Shown piece after piece: positions 1 to 6,458 of a stretch of DNA of 14,705 nucleotides; position 1 is the stretch's first letter, and each line of letters starts with the position of its first letter. This DNA comes from Alphaproteobacteria bacterium (GTDB lineage: Bacteria; Pseudomonadota; Alphaproteobacteria; M2410). The position numbers and the translations under genes are program-made. Below the pieces are notes generated by a model. That model ran no database searches, was not told where the DNA came from, and saw only the letters and a list, made by a program, of their open reading frames with translations. Location: positions 1-14,705 of the forward strand of contig JAJFIN010000126.1 of assembly GCA_021774955.1 (NCBI GenBank). The letters run 5' to 3'.

Positions 1-51
1 CGCTTCCCTTCCCAATCATGGTAGCCCTTCGGGTGATTGGGAAGGGAAGCG
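1..51. repeat. Perfect 18-bp inverted repeat / stem-loop at the left edge
   Basis: Positions 1-18 are the exact reverse complement of 34-51. The 15-nt loop itself contains CC-TTCG-GG (26-33), a UUCG-type tetraloop, so a transcript would fold into an 18-bp stem topped by a short stable hairpin with a 7-nt bulge (19-25). No T-run follows on either side, so it is not a classical intrinsic terminator. The arm begins at the first base of the window, so the repeat may extend further left. It could be an intergenic palindromic repeat or the structured end of an upstream transcript. Confidence 0.7.
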
Positions 52-235
52 GGTCCGGGCGTTCAGTAAAAACAAAACATGTGGTTTGAAACCGGTAGGT
101 CAACGTTTACTGGGGGCCCACTTTCGTGGGGACGACATGAGGTGGCGGCTGGACGATAATCGCATGGCCTCGCGCTTGGGCTTTTCAATCCTGGCCGATT
201 TAGACCGCATGATTAAGGCGGGAAAAGATCGATGA
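2..235 (+). other. Short reading frame open to the left edge, possible gene 3' end or remnant
   Basis: One frame is open from position 2 to a TGA at 233-235 (about 77 codons). An internal ATG at 137 would give a 32-residue peptide starting MRWRLDDNR and ending AGKDR. The part after 137 has plausible codon choice and could be the real C-terminus of a protein or a decayed fragment. The part before 137 runs through three inverted repeats and does not look like normal coding sequence. I do not recognise the product. Homology of residues after position 137 would be needed before calling a gene. Confidence 0.2.
64..131. repeat. Cluster of dyads including an intergenic CCCAC-TTTC-GTGGG repeat
   Basis: Three inverted repeats follow each other. 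CAGTAAA (64-70) pairs with TTTACTG (106-112). GGTTT-G-AAACC (83-93) lies inside that loop. CCCAC-TTTC-GTGGG (117-130) follows and is continued by GACGAC. From memory, the last resembles the common proteobacterial intergenic repeat that reads CCCGC-TTTC-GCGGG followed by RTGAC. The whole segment is therefore more likely a cluster of dispersed intergenic repeats, or a structured RNA, than coding sequence. Confidence 0.5.
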
Positions 236-366
236 AGTCAGAGTCGATCGAACCGCTGCTCCCCCCTCACGAAGTTTTGTAAATTACTCACTTGCGTTCA
301 TCGCCAACATTAGGATGATCCGGCGCGTGAATACCCCTGGGTAATAAACGAGTCGGAGTTTTCTAA
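236..366. other. Upstream region of arsM; no clear promoter
   Basis: Together with 1-235 this makes a 366-bp stretch without a confident gene. This part should hold the arsM promoter, but I see no -35/-10 pair good enough to call and no obvious ArsR-type palindrome. The only clear signal is the ribosome-binding site GGAG at 355-358, 8 nt before the arsM ATG. Confidence 0.4.
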
Positions 367-1392
367 ATGGATATTGTTAAAGAGCGCTATGCGGCGGCAG
401 CCGAAGCCCAGGAACCGGCACTTTGCTGCCCTGTGGATTACGACACCTCTTATTTAAAAGCGATCCCCGAAGAAGTCATTGAGCGTGACTATGGTTGCGG
501 GGACCCCTCGCGCTATGCCCGTGAGGGAGACGTGGTTTTAGACCTTGGGTCTGGCGGTGGAAAAATCTGCTTTATTGCTTCTCAAATCGTAGGGGCAAAA
601 GGCCAGGTCATCGGTATCGACATGACACCGGAAATGCTGGAATTGGCGCGGCGCAATCAGCCGATCGTCGCTGAGCGCATTGGGTATGACAATGTTTCAT
701 TCTTACGAGGCCAAATTCAAGATCTCCGCCTCAATTTCGATGCCGTTGAAGCCTTCCTAGAGACGCATCCTGTGAGTTCCACCGAGGATCTTATGGCGTT
801 GGAAGAACATAATTTATCTCTGCGTAATAGCCGGCCGATGATTGAAGATCAGTCCGTTGATCTTGTTGTCTCCAATTGCGTGCTCAATCTTGTGCATGAA
901 GATTTGAAAGGACAGATGTTTCGCGAGATCTTCCGGGTTCTGAAACCAGGCGGCCGTATCGCGATATCGGATATTGTTTCGAAACAGCCGACGCCGCAAC
1001 GATTGAAAGAGGATGCGGCATTGTGGAGCGGGTGCATCAGTGGCGCCTTAGAAATCACCGAATTTGTGCGTGAACTTGAGAATGTCGGATTTGCCGCTGT
1101 GGCGATTGATAAGTTCGATACGACGGCGTGGCGCGAAGTCGAAGGTATCAGCTATCATTCAGCGACTTTTACCGCGGTACGTCCGAGCGACAATGAGCAA
1201 ACGCAAACTGATGACAGCGCGCGTGTTCTTTACAAGGGCCCTTGGCGTTACGTGGAAGATGACAACGGAACCATCTTTGAACGTGGAAGAGTTGTGGAGG
1301 TTAGCGCTAACACTTTAGACCATCTTAGAAACGACGCCTACGGTGACACGATGTTAGATTTCGATGACACAAAGACTTCGTGCTGCTCATGA
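367..1392 (+). CDS. arsM: Arsenite S-adenosylmethionine methyltransferase (ArsM/AS3MT family)
   Basis: The 341-residue cytoplasmic enzyme is predicted to transfer methyl groups from SAM to trivalent arsenic, for detoxification or as the first step of organoarsenical synthesis. The class I methyltransferase core has DLGSGGG (59-65), GIDMT (83-87) and VLKPGGR (191-197). Four cysteines match the arsenic-binding set of characterised ArsM: C44 in DYGCGD, C68 in GKICFI, C171 in SNCVLNL and C223 in SGCISGAL. About 40 extra residues (121-160) lie between the SAM motifs. The C-terminal segment with LYKGPWR (288-294) is typical of the family. The protein ends TSCCS. The N-terminal ALCCPV, the helical insert and the CC tail recall the ArsM subfamily often found near arsenosugar genes such as arsS, but no arsS lies in this window. 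The start is ATG with GGAG 8 nt upstream. It converges on the PEP-CTERM genes with a 14-bp gap. Confidence 0.88.
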   Translation: MDIVKERYAAAAEAQEPALCCPVDYDTSYLKAIPEEVIERDYGCGDPSRYAREGDVVLDLGSGGGKICFIASQIVGAKGQVIGIDMTPEMLELARRNQPIVAERIGYDNVSFLRGQIQDLRLNFDAVEAFLETHPVSSTEDLMALEEHNLSLRNSRPMIEDQSVDLVVSNCVLNLVHEDLKGQMFREIFRVLKPGGRIAISDIVSKQPTPQRLKEDAALWSGCISGALEITEFVRELENVGFAAVAIDKFDTTAWREVEGISYHSATFTAVRPSDNEQTQTDDSARVLYKGPWRYVEDDNGTIFERGRVVEVSANTLDHLRNDAYGDTMLDFDDTKTSCCS

Positions 1393-1406
1393 GATGATGG
1401 ACGTGC

Positions 1407-2060
1407 TTAGAAATCGCCGTGCGTATCTGTGTTGTTAGAGTCCTTCGAGCGGGTGGATCGCCCGTAGCGTGTCAATCCAATTCCGGCAAGAGCCAGCATG
1501 AACAACAATAATACACTCGGCTCTGGTAGTGCTGAGGATGGATCGGAGGCCGCGAGCAGGCTATACCCCGCCTGATAAAATCCCGTCGAAGTGGTGCCGG
1601 CCCAATTAAAGGTAATGGTGTCACCAACGAGCGTACCGGTGACACCGCCATTGATGAAAGTGTCCGATATCTCGGTCAACAACAGGCCGACAAAAGCCGA
1701 ACTGGTAAAGGACATCGTCCAAGGTGTTGCACTTGGGGCGACAACAACATCATTTGTGATGAATAATGCGTTGTCAGTAAAGTTGGCGAAAACGCCATTA
1801 ATGCCGTTAATGGCGTGTGCGAATTCCAATGCCGAGCTGGGAGTAGCGGAAATAATGACCGGGTTGCTAGTTTCATTCAAAGCGCCTTGTGGAAGCGAGA
1901 CATTTGCCGGATCAAACAAATTTGTGGTGCTGGGGTTGAAATTAAGCAGGCCAAAGACATTCTGTCCTATCAATCCGGCACTGGCATTTGTTGTGGCCCC
2001 GAAAAACAACCCGCACATCGCCATGGAAATAGCCAGTCTGCGAAAAAACATCTTTACCAT
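1407..2060 (-). CDS. PEP-CTERM sorting domain protein, secreted, unknown function
   Basis: The 217-residue exported protein has a signal peptide: basic MVKMFFRRL, a hydrophobic core, and a likely cut after NASA (28). The body (29-177) is rich in Asn, Thr, Ser, Phe and Gly, as expected of a beta-rich surface protein, and I recognise no named domain. The C-terminal sorting signal is PEP (179-181), a hydrophobic helix (about 183-197) and a basic run R198-YGRSTR. Exosortase would cleave here to place the protein on the cell surface. About 20 hydrophilic residues follow the helix, ending HGDF, longer than the usual short basic end. The ATG is preceded by GGAG 8 nt upstream (2069-2072). The gene lies 91 bp downstream of a second PEP-CTERM gene on the same strand and may be co-transcribed with it. 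Confidence 0.85.
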   Translation of the reverse strand: MVKMFFRRLAISMAMCGLFFGATTNASAGLIGQNVFGLLNFNPSTTNLFDPANVSLPQGALNETSNPVIISATPSSALEFAHAINGINGVFANFTDNALFITNDVVVAPSATPWTMSFTSSAFVGLLLTEISDTFINGGVTGTLVGDTITFNWAGTTSTGFYQAGYSLLAASDPSSALPEPSVLLLFMLALAGIGLTRYGRSTRSKDSNNTDTHGDF

Positions 2061-2078
2061 TACTTTAACTCCAACTTT

Positions 2079-2093
2079 TCATGAGGCTCATGA
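2079..2093. promoter_or_regulatory. 15-nt dyad TCATGAG-G-CTCATGA upstream of the second PEP-CTERM gene
   Basis: A perfect 7-1-7 inverted repeat is centred at 2086, 19 bp before the start codon of the downstream PEP-CTERM gene (minus strand). A 1-nt centre is too tight for an RNA hairpin, so a protein-binding site is more likely than a terminator. The binding protein is unknown. It is also possible that the symmetry is chance. Confidence 0.35.
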
Positions 2094-2151
2094 TCAAAAG
2101 GGGCCAAGACATGGGCGGGCCGCTTTGATTTTAGATTCGGACAGTGGTCCT

Positions 2152-2895
2152 CTAAGCTGTCATGCGCCGTCGGCGTTTTATCGCGCCGAGACCGAAGAGC
2201 CCGAATGCCAACAAGGAGAGACTAACGGGTTCGGGTACAGATGATGTTGGATTAGGCGCTGGTTTACCGGCAACGGTGGTGATGGTCGTCGAGAACAAGA
2301 GACCGCCGGGCCCGCCGACATCCGTCCCATTGATATACAGAGTATTCAACCCACTCACCAATAGCCCGCCTATGTCGTTGCGGGTGTGATTCGTTTCAAA
2401 ACCAAGGCCGCCACCAGAGGTGCTACCAGAAAGCGCGATGCCATTCAGAAACAGTCCTTGATTGGGGCCGCCGCCGGTGTCGCCGAGAAAATTATCGACC
2501 ACAAAATTGAAATCGATCGTGGCCGACGCGATTATTGTATCCGGAACTATGAAATCGATTGCGAACAGCGCGGATGCGCCCTCGCTCGCACCGCTGGCGT
2601 TTGTCGATATGTAGTTCGCGGTCGGGTCAGAAAAAAGTGAGGTGCTTAGCCAGAATGGATGGCGGCTGATGATGAAGGCATTGGGCCCCGACCGCGCGGC
2701 CGCGAAATCGGCCACACTGAACATGGAGCCAAAGGCGGAGTCCGCCGGGCCAACCAACATCGAGATCGCTGAATCGGTCCCGCCAATCGTGCCGTTACCA
2801 CTATGAAGTGTGATGACAGCAGCCGAAGCGTGGCTGCTCACAAACAATGCAGAACCAAAAAAGGCCATCGCCATTGTCATCTTGAATCTCAACAT
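2152..2895 (-). CDS. PEP-CTERM sorting domain protein, secreted, beta-rich
   Basis: The 247-residue exported protein has a signal peptide MLRFKMTMAMAFF.. cut after ASA (25) or A26. The mature part is Gly/Ser/Asn-rich with repeated beta-strand-like stretches: DFNFVVDN (127-134), GGGPNQGLFLNG and SGLNTLYINGTDVGGPGG. The pattern of an asparagine-loop strand followed by GGP is common in PEP-CTERM beta-sandwich proteins, so a carbohydrate or matrix binding role is possible but not shown. The C-terminus is textbook: VPEP (220-223), hydrophobic helix (224-239) and KRRRR (240-244). The start is ATG with GGGGAG six bases upstream (2902-2907). It is first of two tandem PEP-CTERM genes and divergent from a wHTH regulator that may control it. 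Confidence 0.9.
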   Translation of the reverse strand: MLRFKMTMAMAFFGSALFVSSHASAAVITLHSGNGTIGGTDSAISMLVGPADSAFGSMFSVADFAAARSGPNAFIISRHPFWLSTSLFSDPTANYISTNASGASEGASALFAIDFIVPDTIIASATIDFNFVVDNFLGDTGGGPNQGLFLNGIALSGSTSGGGLGFETNHTRNDIGGLLVSGLNTLYINGTDVGGPGGLLFSTTITTVAGKPAPNPTSSVPEPVSLSLLAFGLFGLGAIKRRRRMTA

Positions 2896-3038
2896 CTCTT
2901 ACTCCCCGTTTTACTAACTCAGCTGCCTCGGCGGTCCGCAATGTGAACGCCCAAGTGAGAATGAAGAAGCAAGACTATGCGCCGCCTCTCTTACATCCCA
3001 CCTTCGCAACCATAATCTCAGGGAATGCCCCGGTCTGC

Positions 3039-3067
3039 TTGACATTTATGTTCAATTAACATCAAAT
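3039..3067 (+). promoter_or_regulatory. Predicted sigma70 promoter with internal dyad, reading toward the regulator
   Basis: A perfect -35 TTGACA (3039-3044) is followed after 17 bp by TCAAAT (3062-3067; 4 of 6 to TATAAT). The spacer carries ATGTT-CAATT-AACAT (3048-3062), a perfect 5-5-5 inverted repeat ending at the first base of the -10. That is a natural place for a repressor or autoregulator. Transcription would start near 3075, leaving a leader of about 180 nt before the regulator ATG at 3258. Confidence 0.5.
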
Positions 3068-3111
3068 TTTCATTCAATCTCTGCTCGGTGAGTGCCTGTA
3101 ATTTTCGGCTG

Positions 3112-3146
3112 AGACCGGTCTGGTATTTTTCACCATTTTTACCGGT
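3112..3146. repeat. ACCGGT-containing palindrome and repeat in the regulator leader
   Basis: AGACCGGTCT (3112-3121) is a perfect palindrome. ACCGGT recurs at 3140-3145, and the DNA between contains two near-tandem ATTTTT-CACC / ATTTTT-ACC units. TCACC (3129-3133) can also pair with GGTGA (3143-3147). These could be operator copies or a small leader hairpin. Confidence 0.35.
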
Positions 3147-3257
3147 GACTCACGGAGATCTGGTAAGAAAGTTGTGGTTAACGGTTGTGTTTGGGGTGTC
3201 ACCCCTCAAAGCGTTTGATATCCAAGACTTGATTCTCAAAAAGAGGACACGCCGCAG

Positions 3258-4859
3258 ATGCTACTCTTGTTCGGTGATTGTGAACTGGACCTGGAGCGGC
3301 GGGAGTTACGCAAGAACAGTAAAATTGCTCATACCCGCGCCAAGGTCTTTGATGTTCTGAGTTATTTGGTTGCCAATCGTGAACGGGTGGTCCACCGCGA
3401 CGAGTTAATAGAACACAATTGGCCAGGCCTGAATGTCAGCGACACCACCTTGAGCACCTGCATCCTCAGTATACGGCGCGCTATCGGCGACGATGTCCAC
3501 AACCCACGTTTCATCAAAACCCTACGGGGACAGGGTTTTCGCTTTATCGCCGATGTGACACCGCAAGAGACCTCTGACGCGGGCGACCAGGAAGTCCACA
3601 CTGGTTTTGGAAATGGACAGGCGACGGACACGCGCAAAGACAGTCTTTCTATTGCGGTCTTGCCGTTCGTAAACCTCAACAAAGATTCTAAACTGGATTT
3701 TCTAGCCGATGGCCTCGCCGAAGACATCATTACCGAGCTGTCGCGCTTCAAGGCCTTTGCGGTGATCGCCCGGAACACAAGTTTTCAATACCGCGCGCCC
3801 GACTACGACATTCAAAAGACCGGCGCCGAGCTGCAAGTCGACTACATATTGGAAGGCAGCGTGCGTTGCGACGACGATCTTTTTCGCGCCTCCGCACAAT
3901 TGACCCACATGCCAACGATGACGCAAATCTGGACTGAACGGTTCGATGGTGGCATGGAAAAGCTGCTCGCCTTGCAGGGCGAAATTTCGCGTAACATCAT
4001 CACCAACATGGCGCCCGAAATAGATCACGCGGAAATTCGCCGGGCGTCGAGCCTGATCTCGAGCGACCTGAAGGCGCGGGAGTTGGCGTGGCAGGCCCGG
4101 GCGCTCATGGACCGGGCCCGGACGGAAGGGAACTCGTCCCTCTACGGGCAAGGTCTGGAACTGGCGGAGGCCGCCGCCAGTCAAGACCCAAACTGCCGCC
4201 ACGCCTGGTGGACGATCTCCATTGTCAATTGTATCCTCTCTTTCGCCCGGCTCGGTGGTGAACCTTCGGCACTGCTGATACGCGCGCGCGAAGCGGCGGA
4301 AAAGCTGCGGGCGCTCGACCGGAATGATCACAGCGCTTATATGGCTTTAGGATGGATCAGTTATATCGGCCGGGATGTCGAGCGCGCACACACGAATTTG
4401 GACCAAGCGCACGCGCTTAATCCCAATTGCACGATGACCTTGATGCTGATGGGTGTGGTCGTCACCTCGATCGGTGACGCGAGAGCTGGCTATGATTATC
4501 TTTCTCAGGCCATGCGGTTGAGCCCGCGTGACTATTGGCTTGGTTTCATGCTGGGGGCCCAGGCTCTTACTTGCTTTGCCCTGGAACGGTACGAAGAGGC
4601 CGCCGGTTTTACACGTCAGGCCATCGAGCGCGAACCCTATGCGCCGGCCAATCACGCCATTTTGGCCGCCTGCCTTGCAGAGACCGGAGATCTATGCGGT
4701 GCAGGCGCGGCGATCCATGCGCAACGCGGGATCAACGACCTTTTCTTGCAGGAATATATCGATGGAAAACGGGTCCCTTTCCAAACACCGGAAATAGCCA
4801 CGCGTTACACCGCAGCATTAAACCGCGCCGCAGATGCTGCTGCAAAATCAGCGCCCTGA
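3258..4859 (+). CDS. Transcriptional regulator: winged helix, TolB-like domain, TPR repeats
   Basis: The 533-residue cytoplasmic protein has three parts. Residues 1-100 form an OmpR/PhoB-type winged-helix DNA-binding domain: recognition helix region SDTTLSTCILSIRRAIGDD (61-79) and wing KTLRGQGFRFIADV (87-100). Residues 131-250 are the TolB N-terminal-like region found in adenylate-cyclase-associated regulators, with SIAVLPFVNL (131-140), FLADGLAEDI and DYILEGSVR (195-203). Residues 270-520 are helical TPR-like repeats, for example AYMALGWISYIGRDVERA and a unit at 440-460. No transmembrane helix or receiver domain is visible, so the TPR part likely senses a protein or peptide partner. The start is ATG with AGAGGA ten bases upstream. 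Being divergent from two PEP-CTERM genes suggests local control, which is inference. Confidence 0.87.
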   Translation: MLLLFGDCELDLERRELRKNSKIAHTRAKVFDVLSYLVANRERVVHRDELIEHNWPGLNVSDTTLSTCILSIRRAIGDDVHNPRFIKTLRGQGFRFIADVTPQETSDAGDQEVHTGFGNGQATDTRKDSLSIAVLPFVNLNKDSKLDFLADGLAEDIITELSRFKAFAVIARNTSFQYRAPDYDIQKTGAELQVDYILEGSVRCDDDLFRASAQLTHMPTMTQIWTERFDGGMEKLLALQGEISRNIITNMAPEIDHAEIRRASSLISSDLKARELAWQARALMDRARTEGNSSLYGQGLELAEAAASQDPNCRHAWWTISIVNCILSFARLGGEPSALLIRAREAAEKLRALDRNDHSAYMALGWISYIGRDVERAHTNLDQAHALNPNCTMTLMLMGVVVTSIGDARAGYDYLSQAMRLSPRDYWLGFMLGAQALTCFALERYEEAAGFTRQAIEREPYAPANHAILAACLAETGDLCGAGAAIHAQRGINDLFLQEYIDGKRVPFQTPEIATRYTAALNRAADAAAKSAP

Positions 4860-4875
4860 CCGATACGAAACCTAT

Positions 4876-4888
4876 CCCGCTGAGCGGG
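4876..4888. terminator. Short GC hairpin after the regulator gene
   Basis: CCCGC-TGA-GCGGG (4876-4888) lies 17 bp past the regulator stop codon. The stem is strong, but the following AGTTAT is only weakly T-rich, so termination may be partial or helped by the larger palindrome just downstream. Confidence 0.4.
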
Positions 4889-4894
4889 AGTTAT

Positions 4895-4969
4895 GGGGAC
4901 AGTTTACTTAATTAGGCTGCAGAATACGGCTGATTTCCAATGGATTTACTAATTAAGTAAACTGTCCCC
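4895..4969. repeat. 75-bp palindromic element, MITE/REP-like, 21-bp perfect arms
   Basis: GGGGACAGTTTACTTAATTAG begins at 4895 and ends at 4915 (21 bp). Its exact reverse complement occupies 4949-4969. The 33-bp centre is unique-looking. The symmetry continues for 3 bp past one mismatch on the outer side. From memory, GGGGACAGTTTACTTAATT-type ends occur as dispersed repeats in many proteobacteria, in some cases associated with REP-associated tyrosine (IS200-like) transposases, so a mobilisable REP/MITE unit is the best guess. It sits in a convergent intergenic gap and could also act as a bidirectional terminator. No transposase is present. Confidence 0.65.
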
Positions 4970-4986
4970 TTAATTACCTTAATTAC
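4969..4986. repeat. Tandem 9-bp duplication CTTAATTAC x2
   Basis: Two exact adjacent copies lie at 4969-4977 and 4978-4986, at the right border of the palindromic element and just past the DAHP synthase stop codon (4990-4992). The first copy overlaps the last base of the palindrome. It may be a slippage or insertion scar. No matching copy is seen at the left border. Confidence 0.6.
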
Positions 4987-4989
4987 ACG

Positions 4990-6375
4990 TCATGCTCCGG
5001 CCACAGCTTTGTTCGCCATGATCGTTTCACGCTCCATCTTGATCGCTTCAGCAAGTAGGAAAGCAAGCTCAATCGCCTGACTGGCGTTGAGGCGCGGATC
5101 ACAATGGGTGTGATAGCGCGATGATAGATCTTCTTCTGAGATTGCTTGGGCGCCGCCGAGACATTCGGTGACATCTTGACCGGTCATTTCGAAATGAACA
5201 CCACCGGCATAAGTCCCCTCTGCTTGGTGGATATCGAAGAAATCATGGACCTCTTTCAAGATATGGTCGAACGGGCGGGTCTTATATCCAGTAGACGCTT
5301 TAATCGTATTGCCATGCATCGGATCGCAGGACCAAACAACCTTGCGTCCCTCGCTGACCACACGCTTTAAAAGTTTTGGAAGACCTTTATCGACACCATT
5401 GGCACCAAAGCGTGCAATCAGCGTGACGCGTCCGGCTTCATTGGTAGGGTTTAACACATCGCACAAACGTATGAGATCATCTGGCTCTAAGCTCGGTCCG
5501 CATTTAAGACCGATGGGATTTTGCACCCCGCGACAGAACTCCACATGTGCGCCATCCAATTGGCGTGTTCTATCGCCGATCCAGATCATGTGGGCCGAGG
5601 TATCGTACCATTCTCCGGTCGTTGAATCGATGCGTGTCAGAGCTTGTTCGTAGCCGAGCAATAGGGCTTCGTGACTGGTATAAAAATCTGTTTGGTTTAA
5701 GAGCGGTGCCGTTTCGGAAGTAACACCACATGCCTTCATAAAATTCAAAGCGTCGGTAATGCGATCTGCGAGTTCCTGATAACGTTCACTCTGCGGCGAA
5801 TTATCAACAAAACCTAATGTCCATTTATGAACATTGGCAAGATCAGCAAATCCCCCTTGGGCAAAAGCACGCAGCAGATTCAACGTCGAAGCTGATTGTC
5901 CGTAGGCTTGTATAAGTCGATCAGGATTAGGCTCACGGGTTTCGGCATCAAAATCAATGCCATTGACAATATCGCCGCGATAACTGGGAAGCGACACATC
6001 GCCTTGCTTTTCCATCGGCTCTGACCGCGGCTTGGCAAACTGACCAGCTATGCGACCGACCTTAACCACGGGTACAGAGCCGCCATAGGTGAGCACGACA
6101 GACATTTGCAGCAAGACACGAAAAGTATCCCGGATATTGTTGGGGTGGAATTCCGCAAAGCTCTCAGCGCAATCTCCGCCTTGCAATAAGAATGCGCGGC
6201 CTTCGGCAGCGTCGGCTAATTGGGCGCGCAGATTGCGGGCCTCACCGGCAAAAACCAGAGGCGGATAATTGCTTAATTGTGCCTCGGCAGATTTCAGCGC
6301 TTCTTTGTCGCTGTAATCAGGCATTTGTTTTGCCGTCAGGGTGCGCCAGCTATCGGGCGACCATTTCCTACTCAT
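4990..6375 (-). CDS. aroG: Class II 3-deoxy-7-phosphoheptulonate (DAHP) synthase
   Basis: The cytoplasmic enzyme joins phosphoenolpyruvate and erythrose-4-phosphate to DAHP, the first step of the shikimate pathway to aromatic amino acids. The 461 residues match the usual class II (plant/Mycobacterium type) length. Conserved blocks seen are QGGDCAE (65-71, metal Cys69), WIGDRTRQLDGAHVEF (265-280), GLKCGPS (289-295), RFGA (322-325), DPMHGNT (351-357, metal His354), EMTGQDVTECLGG (396-408, metal Glu396) and THCDPRLN (423-430, metal Asp426). All four expected metal ligands are present. The start is ATG with AGGAAG eight bases upstream (6384-6389). It follows gor by 83 bp on the same strand. Class II symbols vary (aroG, aroF, aroH), so the symbol is less sure than the function. 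Confidence 0.96.
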   Translation of the reverse strand: MSRKWSPDSWRTLTAKQMPDYSDKEALKSAEAQLSNYPPLVFAGEARNLRAQLADAAEGRAFLLQGGDCAESFAEFHPNNIRDTFRVLLQMSVVLTYGGSVPVVKVGRIAGQFAKPRSEPMEKQGDVSLPSYRGDIVNGIDFDAETREPNPDRLIQAYGQSASTLNLLRAFAQGGFADLANVHKWTLGFVDNSPQSERYQELADRITDALNFMKACGVTSETAPLLNQTDFYTSHEALLLGYEQALTRIDSTTGEWYDTSAHMIWIGDRTRQLDGAHVEFCRGVQNPIGLKCGPSLEPDDLIRLCDVLNPTNEAGRVTLIARFGANGVDKGLPKLLKRVVSEGRKVVWSCDPMHGNTIKASTGYKTRPFDHILKEVHDFFDIHQAEGTYAGGVHFEMTGQDVTECLGGAQAISEEDLSSRYHTHCDPRLNASQAIELAFLLAEAIKMERETIMANKAVAGA

Positions 6376-6458
6376 CCACTTAACTTCCTAGTCGAACCTT
6401 ACAAAATCGGCCCTGTATAGTGGATTTAATTTCTTATGGCTAGGTTACTGCCAGCCTG

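Larger units (their letters stand above)
2896..3257. other. 362-bp divergent intergenic region between PEP-CTERM genes and regulator
   Basis: No gene is supported here. The region holds the PEP-CTERM ribosome-binding site (2902-2907), a sigma70-like promoter for the rightward regulator (3039-3067), a perfect 10-bp palindrome AGACCGGTCT (3112-3121), a second ACCGGT copy at 3140-3145 and the regulator's ribosome-binding site AGAGGA (3242-3247). A reading frame from 3088 overlaps the regulator in another frame and has no family-like features. Confidence 0.6.

Noticed and set aside
1591..2244. A 217-codon open frame on the + strand opposite the PEP-CTERM gene
   Set aside because: It is antisense to a gene with a clear signal peptide and PEP-CTERM anchor, bridges two genes, and its product shows no family motifs.
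2975..3025. Sigma54 (-24/-12) promoter for the PEP-CTERM genes, as in other PEP-CTERM systems
   Set aside because: On the - strand the TTGC elements at about 2970 and 3006 lack a GG at the right distance (one is off by a base, the other has GA).
3088..3360. A 90-codon + frame starting in the regulator leader
   Set aside because: It overlaps the first 100 bases of the wHTH coding region in another frame, has no good ribosome-binding site, and its composition is not protein-like.
3702..4331. A 209-codon - strand frame inside the regulator
   Set aside because: It is fully antisense to the well-defined TolB-like/TPR region, and the Arg/Gly/His-rich product is typical of an antisense shadow.
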